Assembly: GCA_900169235.1 (NCBI GenBank)
Contig: FWCC01000120.1
Span: 172,391-236,390 of the forward strand
Length of the DNA: 64,000 nucleotides
Direction: 5' to 3'
Origin: Zarea fungicola
Taxonomy: Eukaryota; Ascomycota; Sordariomycetes; Hypocreales; Cordycipitaceae
The notes beneath the pieces are model-generated. The model made no database searches, was not told the origin of the DNA, and was given only the letters and a program-made list of their open reading frames with translations. Positions 1 to 10,432 of this stretch are shown here, one piece after another; the stretch's first letter is position 1, and every line of letters begins with the position of its first letter. Both the position numbers and the translations under genes were made by a program.

Positions 1-1179
1 GCCCTGGAAGAGCTCCCTCTGGTCATCGCCCGCTGTGCCCCTGACACCAAGACTCGCATGATTGAAGCGCTCCGTCGTCGCGGTGCCTTTATGGCCATGA
101 CTGGTGACGGTGTCAATGACGCTCCCTCGCTCTCACGCGCTGACGTCGGCATCGCCATGGGCTCCGGCTCTGACGTGGCCAAGTCGGCGTCCAAGATTGT
201 CCTGACCGACGACAAGTTCAACTCGATTGTGGCGGCCATCCGTGAGGGCCGTCGCATGTTTGACAATATCCAAAAGTTCATCCTCCACCTGCTCACGTCC
301 AACGTGGGCGAGGTCATCCTGCTCATCGCCGGCCTCGGTTTCGTCGACAAGGACGGCTTCTCCGTGTTTCCCATCTCGCCCCTCCATATTATCTGGATCA
401 ACATGGTGACATCGTCGTTCCCCGCGTTCGGACTCGGCCGCGAGCCCGCCGCGCAGGACGTCATGCGCAAGCCGCCGCAGGACAAGCGCCGCGGCGTCTT
501 CACCAACCAAATCATTGTCGACATGATTGTCTACGGCGTCATCATGGGCGCCTGCACCATGTGCACCTTTGTCATCATCATCTACGGCGCCAACGGTGGC
601 AACCTCGGCGCCAACTGCAACACGGCCGACTCGCCCGCCTGCACGGCCGTCTTCCGCGCCCGCGCCGCCACCTTTGCCGAGCTCACCTGGCTGATCCTCA
701 TCTCGGCGTGGGAGTTCAAGAGCCTCCGCCGCTCCATGTTCCGCCTCAACCCGGACGACGACAGCCGCTTCCCCTTCTTCAAGGACATCTACAGCAACCG
801 CTTCCTGTTCTGGTCAGTCATCATCGGCGCGCTGTCCGTCTTCCCCGTCGTGTACATCCCGTACCTCAACACAAAGTTCTTCAAGCACGAGGGCATTTCG
901 TGGGAGTGGGCGCTGTCGGTCGGCTTCACCGTCGTCTTTGTCGCGGCCATTGAGGGCTGGAAGCTGGTCAAGCGCCACTTCCACCTGCTCGAGGACCGCG
1001 CCGTGCAGCGCGGCGTCTGGGGCCAGGGCGGCCCGGACGACTCGGGCCCCAAGTTCCGCAAGACCATGTCCATGTCGAGCTTCAAGACGTGGGCGTCGTT
1101 CTCGCGCAAGGACACGGGGGAGACGTTGGCGAAGAGCAACACGCAGGCGTCGGGGCCGAAGAACTCGTCAATGGCTTGA
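1..1179 (+). CDS. ENA-type P-type ATPase (Na+/K+ efflux), 3' part only
   Basis: Carboxy-terminal part of a P-type cation ATPase that pumps alkali cations out across the plasma membrane. The reading frame is already open at base 1, so the gene starts upstream of the window. The first visible residues ALEELPLVIARCAPDTKTRM lead into the hinge motif MTGDGVNDAPSL, where the aspartates coordinate Mg2+. Next comes DVGIAMGSGSDVAKSAS, then the LLTSNVGEV membrane helix and the loop IIWINMVTSSFPAFGLGRE. The TSSFPAFGLG stretch and the large insertion between the last helices resemble fungal type IID (ENA) pumps more than Ca2+ pumps of the PMR1 type. About five membrane segments are visible, followed by a basic, serine-rich cytoplasmic tail ending at TGA 1177-1179. 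The phosphorylation-site DKTGT motif lies off the window. No intron is apparent. ENA assignment is by resemblance; the P-type ATPase call itself is certain. Confidence 0.93.
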   Translation, partial: ALEELPLVIARCAPDTKTRMIEALRRRGAFMAMTGDGVNDAPSLSRADVGIAMGSGSDVAKSASKIVLTDDKFNSIVAAIREGRRMFDNIQKFILHLLTSNVGEVILLIAGLGFVDKDGFSVFPISPLHIIWINMVTSSFPAFGLGREPAAQDVMRKPPQDKRRGVFTNQIIVDMIVYGVIMGACTMCTFVIIIYGANGGNLGANCNTADSPACTAVFRARAATFAELTWLILISAWEFKSLRRSMFRLNPDDDSRFPFFKDIYSNRFLFWSVIIGALSVFPVVYIPYLNTKFFKHEGISWEWALSVGFTVVFVAAIEGWKLVKRHFHLLEDRAVQRGVWGQGGPDDSGPKFRKTMSMSSFKTWASFSRKDTGETLAKSNTQASGPKNSSMA

Positions 1180-2254
1180 AAAGAAAAGGAAGTGCTGTGA
1201 AGAAGGCGGGGTTGGAGATTTGGCAAAGTTGTCTGGGCTATTTTGTTTCTTGTCACTTCCATGCGTGCAATTTTTTCCCCATTCTCAATAGAATGGTTTC
1301 TAGAATTTATTTTTGAGAAGTTAATCATCTTTTCTTTTTTGTAAATCACCAACCTACTTTGAGAGTCCTACACCAACTTGTCCATGTGATGCCGGAGTAA
1401 GGGACGAAATTTATCTTTCATTGGTTTAGAAACTACGTTAGCACAGCGCTTAAATTCGGGGTCGCTCCCGCCATTGATACAATTGGCGGAGCCGTTTCAC
1501 CCGCCTTCAATTTCAGGCCGAGGAATAAAGCGCACGTAGATCTTAGGGAAAGGATGATTTCGTTCCCATATGAGTATTTCTTCGTGGTTTGTCCAAGAGT
1601 GGGCTCTGTCACGTTGCTTTCTTAGTTTATTGTTGGTGACATTGTAGGATGTCAAGTAGTACAATACCTATGATATATATCCGTATAGAGTAGTTTATAC
1701 ATGTATATATAAAATTATTAATCACACGAGCTAGTGTTTTACTTAACTGTTGCAAGTACATAGGTACATCTGTTCCACATCGGGTAACATATGCAACCTC
1801 AATTGCCACACTCTACTCATATATCATATATTCAAGGATTTTGGTTGAGGGAAGGCCGTCCCATTAAATGCTCAAGCGTAGACCCAACAAATTTCAATCC
1901 ACTTCTCTAGCCCACATATATCAACCCGAAATCATTCATGTTGGACAAAATAGTGTATTTCCCAGTACTGGCTGACTTCGGGTTATCCGAGCAGTTACAC
2001 ACTCATTTGAACACCAGCCGCAGAAGAGTATGAAGGTATAAGTTTGGATGGCAAATCCAGGGCTTCCGCGGTAGCTATCTATTTCGTTACTTAGTCAACG
2101 AATAAGATTCTGCTCCTCCCCTATGTGCACCGGCCTAAACCCACATGCCCTGCTCTGCTACCATGAGATAACCCCCGCCTCTTCATGCTGAATCCAAAGG
2201 ATTTAACAGAACTAAAGCACCAATTCCAATAAATCAGTATCAAATACAGCTCTT
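1180..2254. other. intergenic, no gene seen
   Basis: This stretch between the ATPase stop and the 3' end of the small secreted protein is AT-rich from about 1620 to 1830, with runs such as tatatat. It presumably holds the 3' UTRs of both convergent genes. I see no coding exon. Confidence 0.6.
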
Positions 2255-2467
2255 TTAGAGTGAGCATTCACCTACCACTCCTTCGCCAGTGCATTGTCCA
2301 AGTCGGACAGCCTCAGGTGTGCAGCTGAAACAGCATTGGCCATTGTGGCAAATCGTCAGCATCCCTCCGCAGCCTTCGAGGCCTTCAACTGAGCAGCTTG
2401 ATCCCGGGAGCGGGGTGGCGTACGCCACGGCAGCAAAAGTGCCAATAAGGACGCTAACAAAGTGCAT
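2255..2467 (-). CDS. small secreted cysteine-rich protein (70 aa)
   Basis: I place the start at the ATG at 2467 because it begins directly with a secretion signal: MHFVSVLIGTFAAVAYATPL is a short hydrophobic core followed by small residues fit for signal peptidase. The mature part, about 50 residues, carries eight cysteines, including one adjacent pair (GQCCFSC). This pattern suits a disulfide-knotted extracellular peptide such as fungi use as effectors or antimicrobial proteins. An upstream in-frame ATG at 2542 would bury the signal behind 25 extra residues and is less likely. A TATA-like tract lies on the minus strand near 2642-2651. No family is recognised, so no function is assigned. A GTGAAT donor just before the stop could mean that the real 3' end lies in a further exon. 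Confidence 0.6.
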   Translation of the reverse strand: MHFVSVLIGTFAAVAYATPLPGSSCSVEGLEGCGGMLTICHNGQCCFSCTPEAVRLGQCTGEGVVGECSL

Positions 2468-4063
2468 ACTGGTAATCGGCAAGAAAATGAGAATAGAGGG
2501 AAACAGGGTAGAATAGACTATTTCGTGTTGTTCAGTGTGCAAGAGTGTCTACAACAATTGACAGGAAGACGATGGGCTTTGTATATCTCCTGCTACTGCT
2601 AGCATGTAATACCTGCAGCTAATAATTACGGGTGGTTGAGTTACATATAAAACGATCGCCATTGTCAATCCGTCCTTGCTTGACCAAAGCAGCTCCCTAC
2701 TCTAATGAAGCCGTGGGCGATGTGCCGGTCGGGTCCACTTGATACCCGATGTTATTATCATCATCTCACGTACTCCGTAGTCCCTGCCACAGTTGCCGAT
2801 GATGCTGCCGTTGAGACTGTTGTTAGCATCTGCAGGTTAACCATTTCTCACCACTTGGCTCATGGGGAATGTGAGGCTTTGCCGTCTTGGGTCATCGGCA
2901 CCACTGGATTTGTAAGAACAGGTTCGAGATACGGCTGATCTGCAGCCCATACAATGGAACTCAATCTTGAAACAGGGGCAGTTGAAGTAGGAAACAGGCA
3001 CATATTGAAAGATTTGTGTTCCAAGAGGCGGAAAAGAGAGATTAAGTGGAAACGAAGAATACAGTAACAGTGTCGGATCGCTTCATGGGACACAAGCGCC
3101 AACTAATCATGAACGAAAGTATAAGCAGGAATTCATGCAGCAATTGGCGTGAACGATTTAGAAAGATTACGAATCATTTGCTTAAAAGAAAGATACAAGC
3201 TGCAGCAAACCTTTCCACATACAAGGCTGTAGCGAGACCTACATAGCCGAGTCGTAGTACAAAACTTGGGGGTAATAGACTGGGCTATTTGGTTACTATA
3301 TAGGTATGATTCAATGATAAAAGGAAGGAAAGATGGAAGGAAGGACTGATCTGGAGCGTGGAGGTGCCATTGAGAGTCAGGAATTCTGCCCTAGTTAAGC
3401 CTAAACATCTCATCCGACCGATGATGCAACAAAGAAGTAGGTCCCCCAGTTAGACATAATGTATCAGTAGGAGCGAATAGTTATTGAATGAGCCCACCGT
3501 GGCGCGGAAGTTTAAGAAACCCAAATTGCTACCATGCTGCGGAAGTTGGCCGCAGGTTAACAGACATTGGCATGTCATGATATTTTCTACAAGCACGCCC
3601 TTTAGGCACTAGCCCGGAACTTCTGAGAGCAGCAAACTGCTAGCAATGCCGACACGGATTTGTACTAAATTAATAGTGTCATAATATCTTCCGTAAAACA
3701 TTTATTGCGTCGCCTAGCAATTCCCCACCATGGAGCGTTTTCTTTACTGAATAGGAGTACTAGTCTGGAACTTTTGCACTGGTGGGCGGATATTCACCAC
3801 TCTCACCTATTTACCCTGCTCATGGCCGCTGAGCAGTGAGCACGAAATTCTAAGTAGCAATCCCACCTGTAATATATGGAGGATAGCCGAGATAATCCAC
3901 CATATTGGTCGAAAACGGAAGGGCGCTCCGATCCCAGCCAAAAGTAGGCGGCGGAGGGGATATCACGGAAAAGATTGCACCCACCCCCCCAAGCAGTCTC
4001 CTCGACTTGACGTGGCAAATAACCCTCCATTTACAACGATTTTAATTCTGGTATATCCAATAC
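2468..4063. other. intergenic between divergent secreted-protein genes
   Basis: Probable promoters of the minus-strand cysteine-rich gene and the plus-strand carboxypeptidase. Visible details are one TACTCCGTA motif at 2770-2778 and an aaggaaggaa-type simple repeat near 3320-3345. No coding exon was recognised. Confidence 0.55.
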
Positions 4064-5551
4064 ATGATGCGGTTGTTTGTATATCTTGCCGTTGCCACCC
4101 AGGCACTAGCACTATTGGTTCTAGGAGAGCCATACTCAGCTACCCCCAAGTATCTCAATGACAAATCCAGAAAATTTGTCGTCAATGGAAAAAAAATTCC
4201 AGATGTTGCCTTTGATGTTGGCGAGTCGTACGCAGGGTTGATGCCCATCTCGAATATGGCCAATGAGACGCGGCAATTGTATTTCTGGTTCTTTCCAAAA
4301 GAGGGAGACACAAAGACTGACGACATAATGATTTGGCTCAACGGTGGCCCCGGATGCTCTTCTCTCACCGGCCTGCTGACTGAGAATGGACCATTCCAAT
4401 GGATTGATGGAACTCTTGCGCCGGTGAAGAACCCGTACTCCTGGCATAAGCTGACCAACATGGTCTGGGTTGAACAACCCGTCGGTACAGGATTCAGTCA
4501 GGGAGAGCCAAACATTAGCAACGAAATTGAGCTTGCGGCTCAATTCCGGGGCTTTTGGGAAAATTTTGTTCATACGTTCCAGCTACAAGGCAGCAAGATA
4601 CACCTGGCTGGGGAATCATACGCGGGTGTATATGTGCCATACATTGCCAACGACTTCCTTGAGCAGAACGACACGACGTATTTTAATGTGAAGGGGATTG
4701 CTGTTAATAATCCAATCGTTGGCAATGCCTTTATTCAGCAGCAAGTATTTCAAGTACCATTTTTCACATACTGGGCCAACGCCCTCGGCCTCGATCATGA
4801 CACCATTAGCCGCTTCCAGGAGCTCCAGGAGCAGAGCGGGTATGCCGACTACTTCGCCAAGCATTTCACTTTCCCACCACCACACGACAACTTCTTGCCC
4901 TCTCCCGGCTTTTCGGATGAATTGAGCGACTTTGTCTCCGACGCTGTGGAGCAGGCCAACCCGTGCTTCAATACCTTCCACATCACTGATTCCTGTCCCC
5001 TGCTCTTCAGTTATGCCGGCCCGCTCCCGGGCATGACATTTGTTCCTGCAGGGGGGAAGGTCTACTTTCAGCGCAAGGATGTACAGAAGGCGATAAACGC
5101 TCCGCCAATCGGCGAGAAATGGAACCAATGCAACGGAAACGTCTTTCTCAATGGCCGGGATAAGAGTTTAGCGCCAGCTCTTACAGGCGTTTTGACGAGC
5201 GTCGTCGAAAAAACGCACAACGTCATGATTGGTTCCGGTGCTCTTGACTCTGCGTTTCCCACCAATGGAACTTTATTTGTCTTGCAGAATATGACGTGGT
5301 CCGGCGTGCAAGGCTTCCAAGAGTATCCCACTACGTCGCTTTTCGTGCCCGATCACAACGTGACTGTTGCCGGCGGACAAGGCTCGTCTGGCAATGTCGG
5401 TGTGTGGCGTCAAGAGCGCGGCTTGACATTCTATGAAGCTAGAGGAGGGGGGCATCAATTGCCTAGATATGCTCCAAGCGCCGCCTATCGGATGTTGCAG
5501 GTGCTGCTTGGGCACGTCCCAGATTTCAGCAGCACGGTGCCTCTCTTTTAG
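4064..5551 (+). CDS. secreted serine carboxypeptidase, peptidase family S10
   Basis: A 495-residue, intronless serine carboxypeptidase that removes C-terminal amino acids from peptides, probably outside the cell or in the vacuole. The start is the first of two tandem ATGs, and residues 1-21 (MMRLFVYLAVATQALALLVL) form a signal peptide. Family landmarks appear in order: the oxyanion-hole segment WLNGGPGCSS at residues 91-100; the nucleophile motif GESYAG at 183-188 with Ser185; a probable catalytic Asp395 in GSGALDSAFPTNGT; and the catalytic His464 in GGGHQLPRYAP. An additional copy of GESYAG at residues 53-58 lies in the N-terminal strand region; it occurs in fungal S10 enzymes and is not the catalytic site. 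Cysteines at 98, 301, 311 and 356 can form disulfides, and several N-glycosylation sequons are present. Length and motif order are normal for the family, so an active enzyme is expected. Confidence 0.95.
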   Translation: MMRLFVYLAVATQALALLVLGEPYSATPKYLNDKSRKFVVNGKKIPDVAFDVGESYAGLMPISNMANETRQLYFWFFPKEGDTKTDDIMIWLNGGPGCSSLTGLLTENGPFQWIDGTLAPVKNPYSWHKLTNMVWVEQPVGTGFSQGEPNISNEIELAAQFRGFWENFVHTFQLQGSKIHLAGESYAGVYVPYIANDFLEQNDTTYFNVKGIAVNNPIVGNAFIQQQVFQVPFFTYWANALGLDHDTISRFQELQEQSGYADYFAKHFTFPPPHDNFLPSPGFSDELSDFVSDAVEQANPCFNTFHITDSCPLLFSYAGPLPGMTFVPAGGKVYFQRKDVQKAINAPPIGEKWNQCNGNVFLNGRDKSLAPALTGVLTSVVEKTHNVMIGSGALDSAFPTNGTLFVLQNMTWSGVQGFQEYPTTSLFVPDHNVTVAGGQGSSGNVGVWRQERGLTFYEARGGGHQLPRYAPSAAYRMLQVLLGHVPDFSSTVPLF

Positions 5552-6611
5552 AACACAAGAGACTAGAACTTTCAGTTGTTATCCGCCGTTGCTCGAATAT
5601 CTATTCAACTTTCCTGACTGCTGTTCTTGGGAGAATGCTTGGAGAGGGCGGTAAAGCTGATGCGTGATGGATACCGATAGAGTAATTTGATTATTGTGTC
5701 TGCCGATGGAGGAGTCCATTTCAATAGCTCCTGCCTCATAGTACTGCAACACGCCACAGATGCCACTATTGTTCAACAAGCAAAGCAAGTACAAGAAAGT
5801 AAATTAAGCACGACCTGCTACAGAGCTACGATAACCACAGTTACCAGCTACAGTAGTTATGTTATTATTTACATTGAGTTGGATGGTTGAATTCTTTTAA
5901 AATTATAAAAAGAATCCCGTTATAGTGTACAGCACATCCGCTTCCTTCTGCCGGACACACCATTCAGTTCGTGTGGCGCATGAGAAATCAAGGAACATTC
6001 CCAATTAGCGCCTCAGCCTCGTTAGCTTTAGGGGACCATGCTGCTAAAGGCGGCCCCTGTCAAGCTCCAAAATCAGGGTCCTCCCCCCCCCGCCACAAGC
6101 CACAAAGTCAGGCCGGAGGGTTTCCTCCTCCTCCTCCCCCATTCCCCCGCCACCTCAGCGTCTTTAAGCGTCGCCATGCAGAGACATTTTCTGCGTTCCG
6201 ACGCTCTTTTTACACCTGAATACGCGTGGCCTCGAGGTTGGACATTGCAGCCACCAGGGTTTGGGTCGAAACTCGCTCTCCTTGCTGTAGTACTCCGTAC
6301 AGTGCTCGGGCACGAAGCTGTCGCCATCGTCGCAACGTGGCGCACCACCGCCACAGCAGCGTTGTCAAACGACACGAGCGACTCGCTCCCATTTCACTAA
6401 TTGATCAAACAAATATCTCGTGACACTCTTTTGTTTCGTCTTCTACTACTACCACGAGCCTGCCCACCTACTTCTGCGATCAAGATAGAACAGTACACGA
6501 AGGTCCTATCTTGATCGTCCATGTCTGCATCCCCGGTGCACTGCCTGGTGTCTCGCCCAGTCCTTTCTTGTGAACCGGCATACCAGCACCTGATTGTTTC
6601 CATTTTTGCAC
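5552..6611. other. intergenic, no gene seen
   Basis: Contains the carboxypeptidase 3' flank and the presumed promoter of the GATA-finger gene. A proline-codon-like CCTCC/CCCCC-rich tract lies near 6060-6160, and a TACTCCGTA motif at 6291-6299. Open frames here overlap on both strands with no recognisable protein. Confidence 0.5.
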
Positions 6612-7314
6612 ATGCCGCAGCAAGCAGATGACCCGGAACCCAAGAGCCAGGCACCGTTGTTTCCTGGGCAGTTTTGCAAACCGAGAGTCGGCCGCCTGAA
6701 AGTGGGCGAGACTCTGCAACCGGTAAATCAACACCGCACTGAGAAACATATAACCTCAATTTGTGGCTGATCCTTTTGCCTTTATTGCTTGATAATTGAA
6801 GATACGACGTACAGCTCAAGATCTGTACCTCTTTCGCGATGATGTTGGCGGTCGCTCTGCTCTTGTCCGCGACCCCAAACCCTGCGAAACATCCGATGAC
6901 AATACCCAGCTAAAGCAGCAAGCAACAAAGGCTCCCATCAATAAAGTTCATAATGAGAACAACTCAACTCTCTTTTCGGAGCGGCATGATGCAAAATCCC
7001 GACTGAGCAGGCGCTCGGGGGTTGCAACAGATGACAACGGCCAGTCAAGCCATCTCCGACACATTGCAGTAAGTGTCCTTCTCGAAACGAAAAAGGTATC
7101 AGCATGAACCTAACCGCACCAGTATAAACACATTAGTACTGATATATCGTGCCATCAGTGTGGCGAAATAAGCAGCCCGGAATGGCGATCTGGCCCAAAA
7201 GGGCCTGGAACGCTGTGCAATGTCTGCGGGCTTGTGTATGCAAAGCAGGAAAGCCACCGACGTCGCGAAAGGTTGAAACCGGAAAAAGCAATTTCACACA
7301 GAAAACGGAAGTAA
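6612..7314 (+). CDS. small GATA-type zinc-finger protein (white-collar-like finger)
   Basis: The last exon encodes a complete type IV zinc finger, CHQC-x18-CNVC, containing SPEWRSGPKGPGTLCNVCGL followed by VYAKQ and a basic tail (SHRRRERLKPEK). The SPEWR.GP.GP.TLCN.CGL wording is that of WC-1/WC-2-like GATA factors, which bind GATA DNA. Proposed exons are 6612-6722, 6802-7068 and 7123-7314, giving 189 aa. The intron at 7069-7122 has a perfect GTAAGT donor, a CTAACC branch point and a CAG acceptor, and it keeps the frame. The first intron (6723-6801, GTAAAT...GAAG) and hence the ATG at 6612 are weaker. No PAS domain was found upstream, so this would be a stripped-down finger protein, much shorter than WC-2. 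It could be a true small regulator or the remnant of a longer gene. It precedes a clearly decayed gene. Confidence 0.6.
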
Positions 7315-8049
7315 TCATGATAGCTCTGGAGTCAAATCTGGGCCCACAAGTTGGGCCTCTCTGGTATTGTCAAAACCGCATACATTTGTGACTCTTTCCA
7401 TTTGGAGTTGAACTCTTTTTTTTAACATGTCACAGATTTGTTCCATCCACTGTTTTATATACTGTTTTTGACTCAATATAAGTATGATTTATTTATTTTT
7501 TTCATAAATTCAAAAAGTTTCTTTAATCCCTCCACTCTGAAAGGTGGTTCTCTTTAACCATTACATGACCTCGATGGTGGTTTCAAAGCATGGCGGTCGA
7601 TCACGATAGAACTGGCGGGTGTTCCGGGTCGTGGCGGCTGTTGATATCTTCTTGAATTCGCTTTCCAACATCATAATGATGGTATTTTCCCATGACTGTG
7701 GCCGGGGCTAATGAAAAAATTGTCTGCACTTGGACGGGAAACGACGCGATTGTCACACGGGAGCGAGGATAACATTATGCACAGTGCGTATTTATACTGC
7801 AAACTGCATAAAATCTAGACTCCCAATACAAACCGATGAAAGTGTTATCACTAACACTCGTGTACAAGGTTATCTCAACTGCTCAGCTATGTACCGGGAG
7901 GCGCTCCGTGTCGGCTACCCTGAGCCACGCTTTTTTGAAAGAGTTGAAAAAATACCAAACCCTGGGAACTGTCGGTGTACGATATGAGATAACAAAGACT
8001 GAAAGCAGCAAGGACAATATGCCAAGCGGCCAAAACCAACCTGCGAGGT
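7315..8049. other. intergenic, AT-rich, no clear gene
   Basis: Follows the GATA-finger stop. The stretch 7380-7520 is T-rich and may be its 3' UTR. The part after 7730 could hold the unrecognisable start of the decayed rhamnosidase gene, but I cannot align it to the family. Confidence 0.45.
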
Positions 8050-10350
8050 TATGGAGTGGAGGAACAGTCTTCCACACCGTGGTTGATTGGACCACAGCAG
8101 TGGTCCAGCGCAGTACGTACCGCGACACAGCTCGATATTGACGACAATGCTTTGAAACGACCAATAACAAAAATTGAGTTTCCTACGAGGAACGATGTTG
8201 CCTCAACTGGACTCCGTATACCCGCTTTTTGTTGTATCAGGCACACCTGGATACTCATCGCGTCGGTGACAGTACTCTCACAGGGTAGCAATCGTTCCAC
8301 TATCGGCATGGATATGATATATCAGATGTGATGAGCAGCATCAGGAAGCGGCGGATTGTCGTCGGCGTCACTGTTGGCAAGGGATGGCTCTTGGGTGGCA
8401 TCACTTGGTGCAGGCAAACTATTGGGGGAAAAACCCATGGCTTGTGATGCCTACTCAGGGCTACTCTACAGGAGGGCAAAACTGTTTCAATGACAACAAT
8501 GGTTGAATCATGGAAATCAAGCACAGACCCTATAACGTTGTCGGAAATTTATGACGGAGAAATATACAAATTTCGACCCAAATTCGGCATTGAGAGTCGG
8601 GAGATACTGTCATTGATAGCGCGAACTGGGCGGGGATTAACCAAATGTCACCTGCAAAGGATTGATTCATGTAACCCAACGGCCCGCCAGGTGGAAAATT
8701 TGAGGAGAGGCAGCCATAAAGAATTTTCAATTCCCCATCTGGTACAACTCTGGTCGATTTCGGTCTGGACCTAGTGGGACGGCTGCAGGTAAAGGTCAAA
8801 GGGCCGGCCGGCACAAGTATTACCCTGCATCACGCAGAAACACGGACAAGGGTCGAAGGTAAGCCACCAAACGAATCGCTTAGAACTTTGGAAAGGCCAC
8901 AGACAATCTAATTCTGCACGGCAGGGGTACCCAGATAATGAGAACCAAGTTTTTCTTCACGGCATTCGCTGACGCTCCGATTGATGGCTGGCCGACAGGT
9001 ATGCCCATGGACAAGGGCATTATCAACTCCATTCTTCTTAACAACCTTGAAAAATACAGTGTGGTTTGAATGTTTGCACATATTGCTGAACAAATGTCAC
9101 AAAAATGTGTAGTGGTCGACGAAGGGCAGCGTTCTCATCTCACCACCTCTGGAGAGGCCCCCACGCGCGATCAGAGATTGACATGGGCTGGAGACACGCA
9201 CCCTTTCGGACCTCCCGCAAATTTTCTCTACAATACTAGGGTTTCTGGCGGGGCTGGCATCGCGGTATGTGGCCGAGATGCAGAGACGGGGTTCGATAAA
9301 GGGGCCGTTCTTGGCGTCAACCCTGCCGGCAGAGAGTGACGACCCGGGAGTCGCTGTATGGTCAGATGTGGCCGTCGGCTGCCCCCGGGACCTCATTCGG
9401 GCGGAGCAATTCCCTCAAGGCAAGGCCTGGATCGACACAGGGTTGCCCGAAGCGAGGTCGGTCTGCGGCAGCAAGATACCTTTCAGCTTGGCGACTGGCC
9501 TGTTCCTGGGGCTTCCCCCGGAGACACCACGATCAAGGCACTGCCTGCTGATGCTTCCCTCATCTGCATGACGAAAATCCTTGCCACAATGTCAATTGAA
9601 CTGGGTGAGGAGGCTCTCGAGAAGCAGTATCGCTCCACGACATGCGACTTTGCGCCAACGGCGTTGCCCAAGCCTGGATTACAACACGGCTAGCACCCTG
9701 GCCAACAGAGTGCGACCGGCCTCCGTGCTGACCCTGCACTTTGTTCATGACCTGCGCTGCTGCCGGCAATGCTGACCCAATCGACAGGGGCGATGGCGGC
9801 GAGATGGCTGCACACGGAGAGCATGCCGTCGCGGCGACCAGGCTGCAGCAGACTGTCGCTGTGAACGAACGACTACCTCGCCGGCACGGGTTTCGCTGGC
9901 ACACACCTGCGTTGGGCCCCGCGCTGCAGAACGCGGGCGCCACAGGGGACTTTTATCGCACGCTCCTGCAGAAACAAATGTGCTGTCGTGGCTGCACCAA
10001 GTGGTGATGAACGGCAGGGCGACGTGGGAACGATGGAACAACAAGTTGCCGGACGGCACCGTTACCACCGGCACCACAACAAGGTTCTACCACTATGATT
10101 GGGCTCCGTCGCGGCCAGGACTCATGACACTCATTGGCGGTCTCGCACCAGCGGAAGCCGATAGGAAGTTGGTTGGTGTGGAACCCATCCTAGGCAGGAG
10201 GCATAACGAGTGCCGATGCTCGCTTCATTGGTTCCTACGGCGAAATCAGGCCGAACTGGAAGATATAATCCGCGGGATTTCAGCTGCAGCTATGGATGCC
10301 GCCCAAATCAAGGGCCAGCATGAGACTACATGGAGGCACCAACAAGATTT
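8050..10350 (+). pseudogene. decayed GH78 alpha-L-rhamnosidase gene
   Basis: Successive GH78 landmarks occur in the right order along 2.3 kb, but in different frames and broken by stops. In order they are: HRVGDSTL near 8255; GVTVGKGWLLGGITW near 8370; ESWKSSTDPITLSEIYDGE near 8510; LVDFGLDLVGRLQVKVKGP near 8750; DQRLTWAGDTHPFGPPANF near 9170; AVWSDVAV near 9355; QLGDW near 9484; and RATWERWNNKLPDGTV near 10016. The last matches the family's TTIWERWD..LPDGTV. The frame changes at least six times, and in-frame stops are visible at 8286-8288 (TAG) and 8445-8447 (TGA). The intact enzyme would release terminal L-rhamnose from plant glycosides or pectin. GH78 is an established fungal and bacterial family; loss of function is read directly from the sequence. 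Introns cannot explain the pattern, because domain motifs on both sides of each break are nearly contiguous and stops fall inside conserved blocks. Confidence 0.8.
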
Positions 10351-10432
10351 GTCATGGAATCAGGATTCCATGAGTGATATGAGTAAGAATTTGAGTTGGG
10401 GGGAAACCGCCGAAAGGGTTGTTACAAGATAA

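Noticed and set aside
133..1352. Open frames antisense to the ATPase gene (133-510, 582-788, 789-1352)
   Set aside because: They mirror the GC-rich codons of the P-type ATPase and encode no recognisable protein.
2910..2940. GGTTCGAGATAC, a tRNA B-box-like word (also GGTTCAAGGC near 16740)
   Set aside because: No matching A-box or cloverleaf at the right distance, and the B-box lacks its terminal CC.
3300..3345. aaggaaggaa simple repeat
   Set aside because: A short microsatellite-like tract with no sign of function.
4042..5515. Several minus-strand open frames opposite the carboxypeptidase
   Set aside because: Shadows of a confidently coding S10 gene.
9097..10077. Minus-strand open frames over the GH78 region
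   Set aside because: The plus strand carries GH78 motifs in order; the antisense frames carry none.
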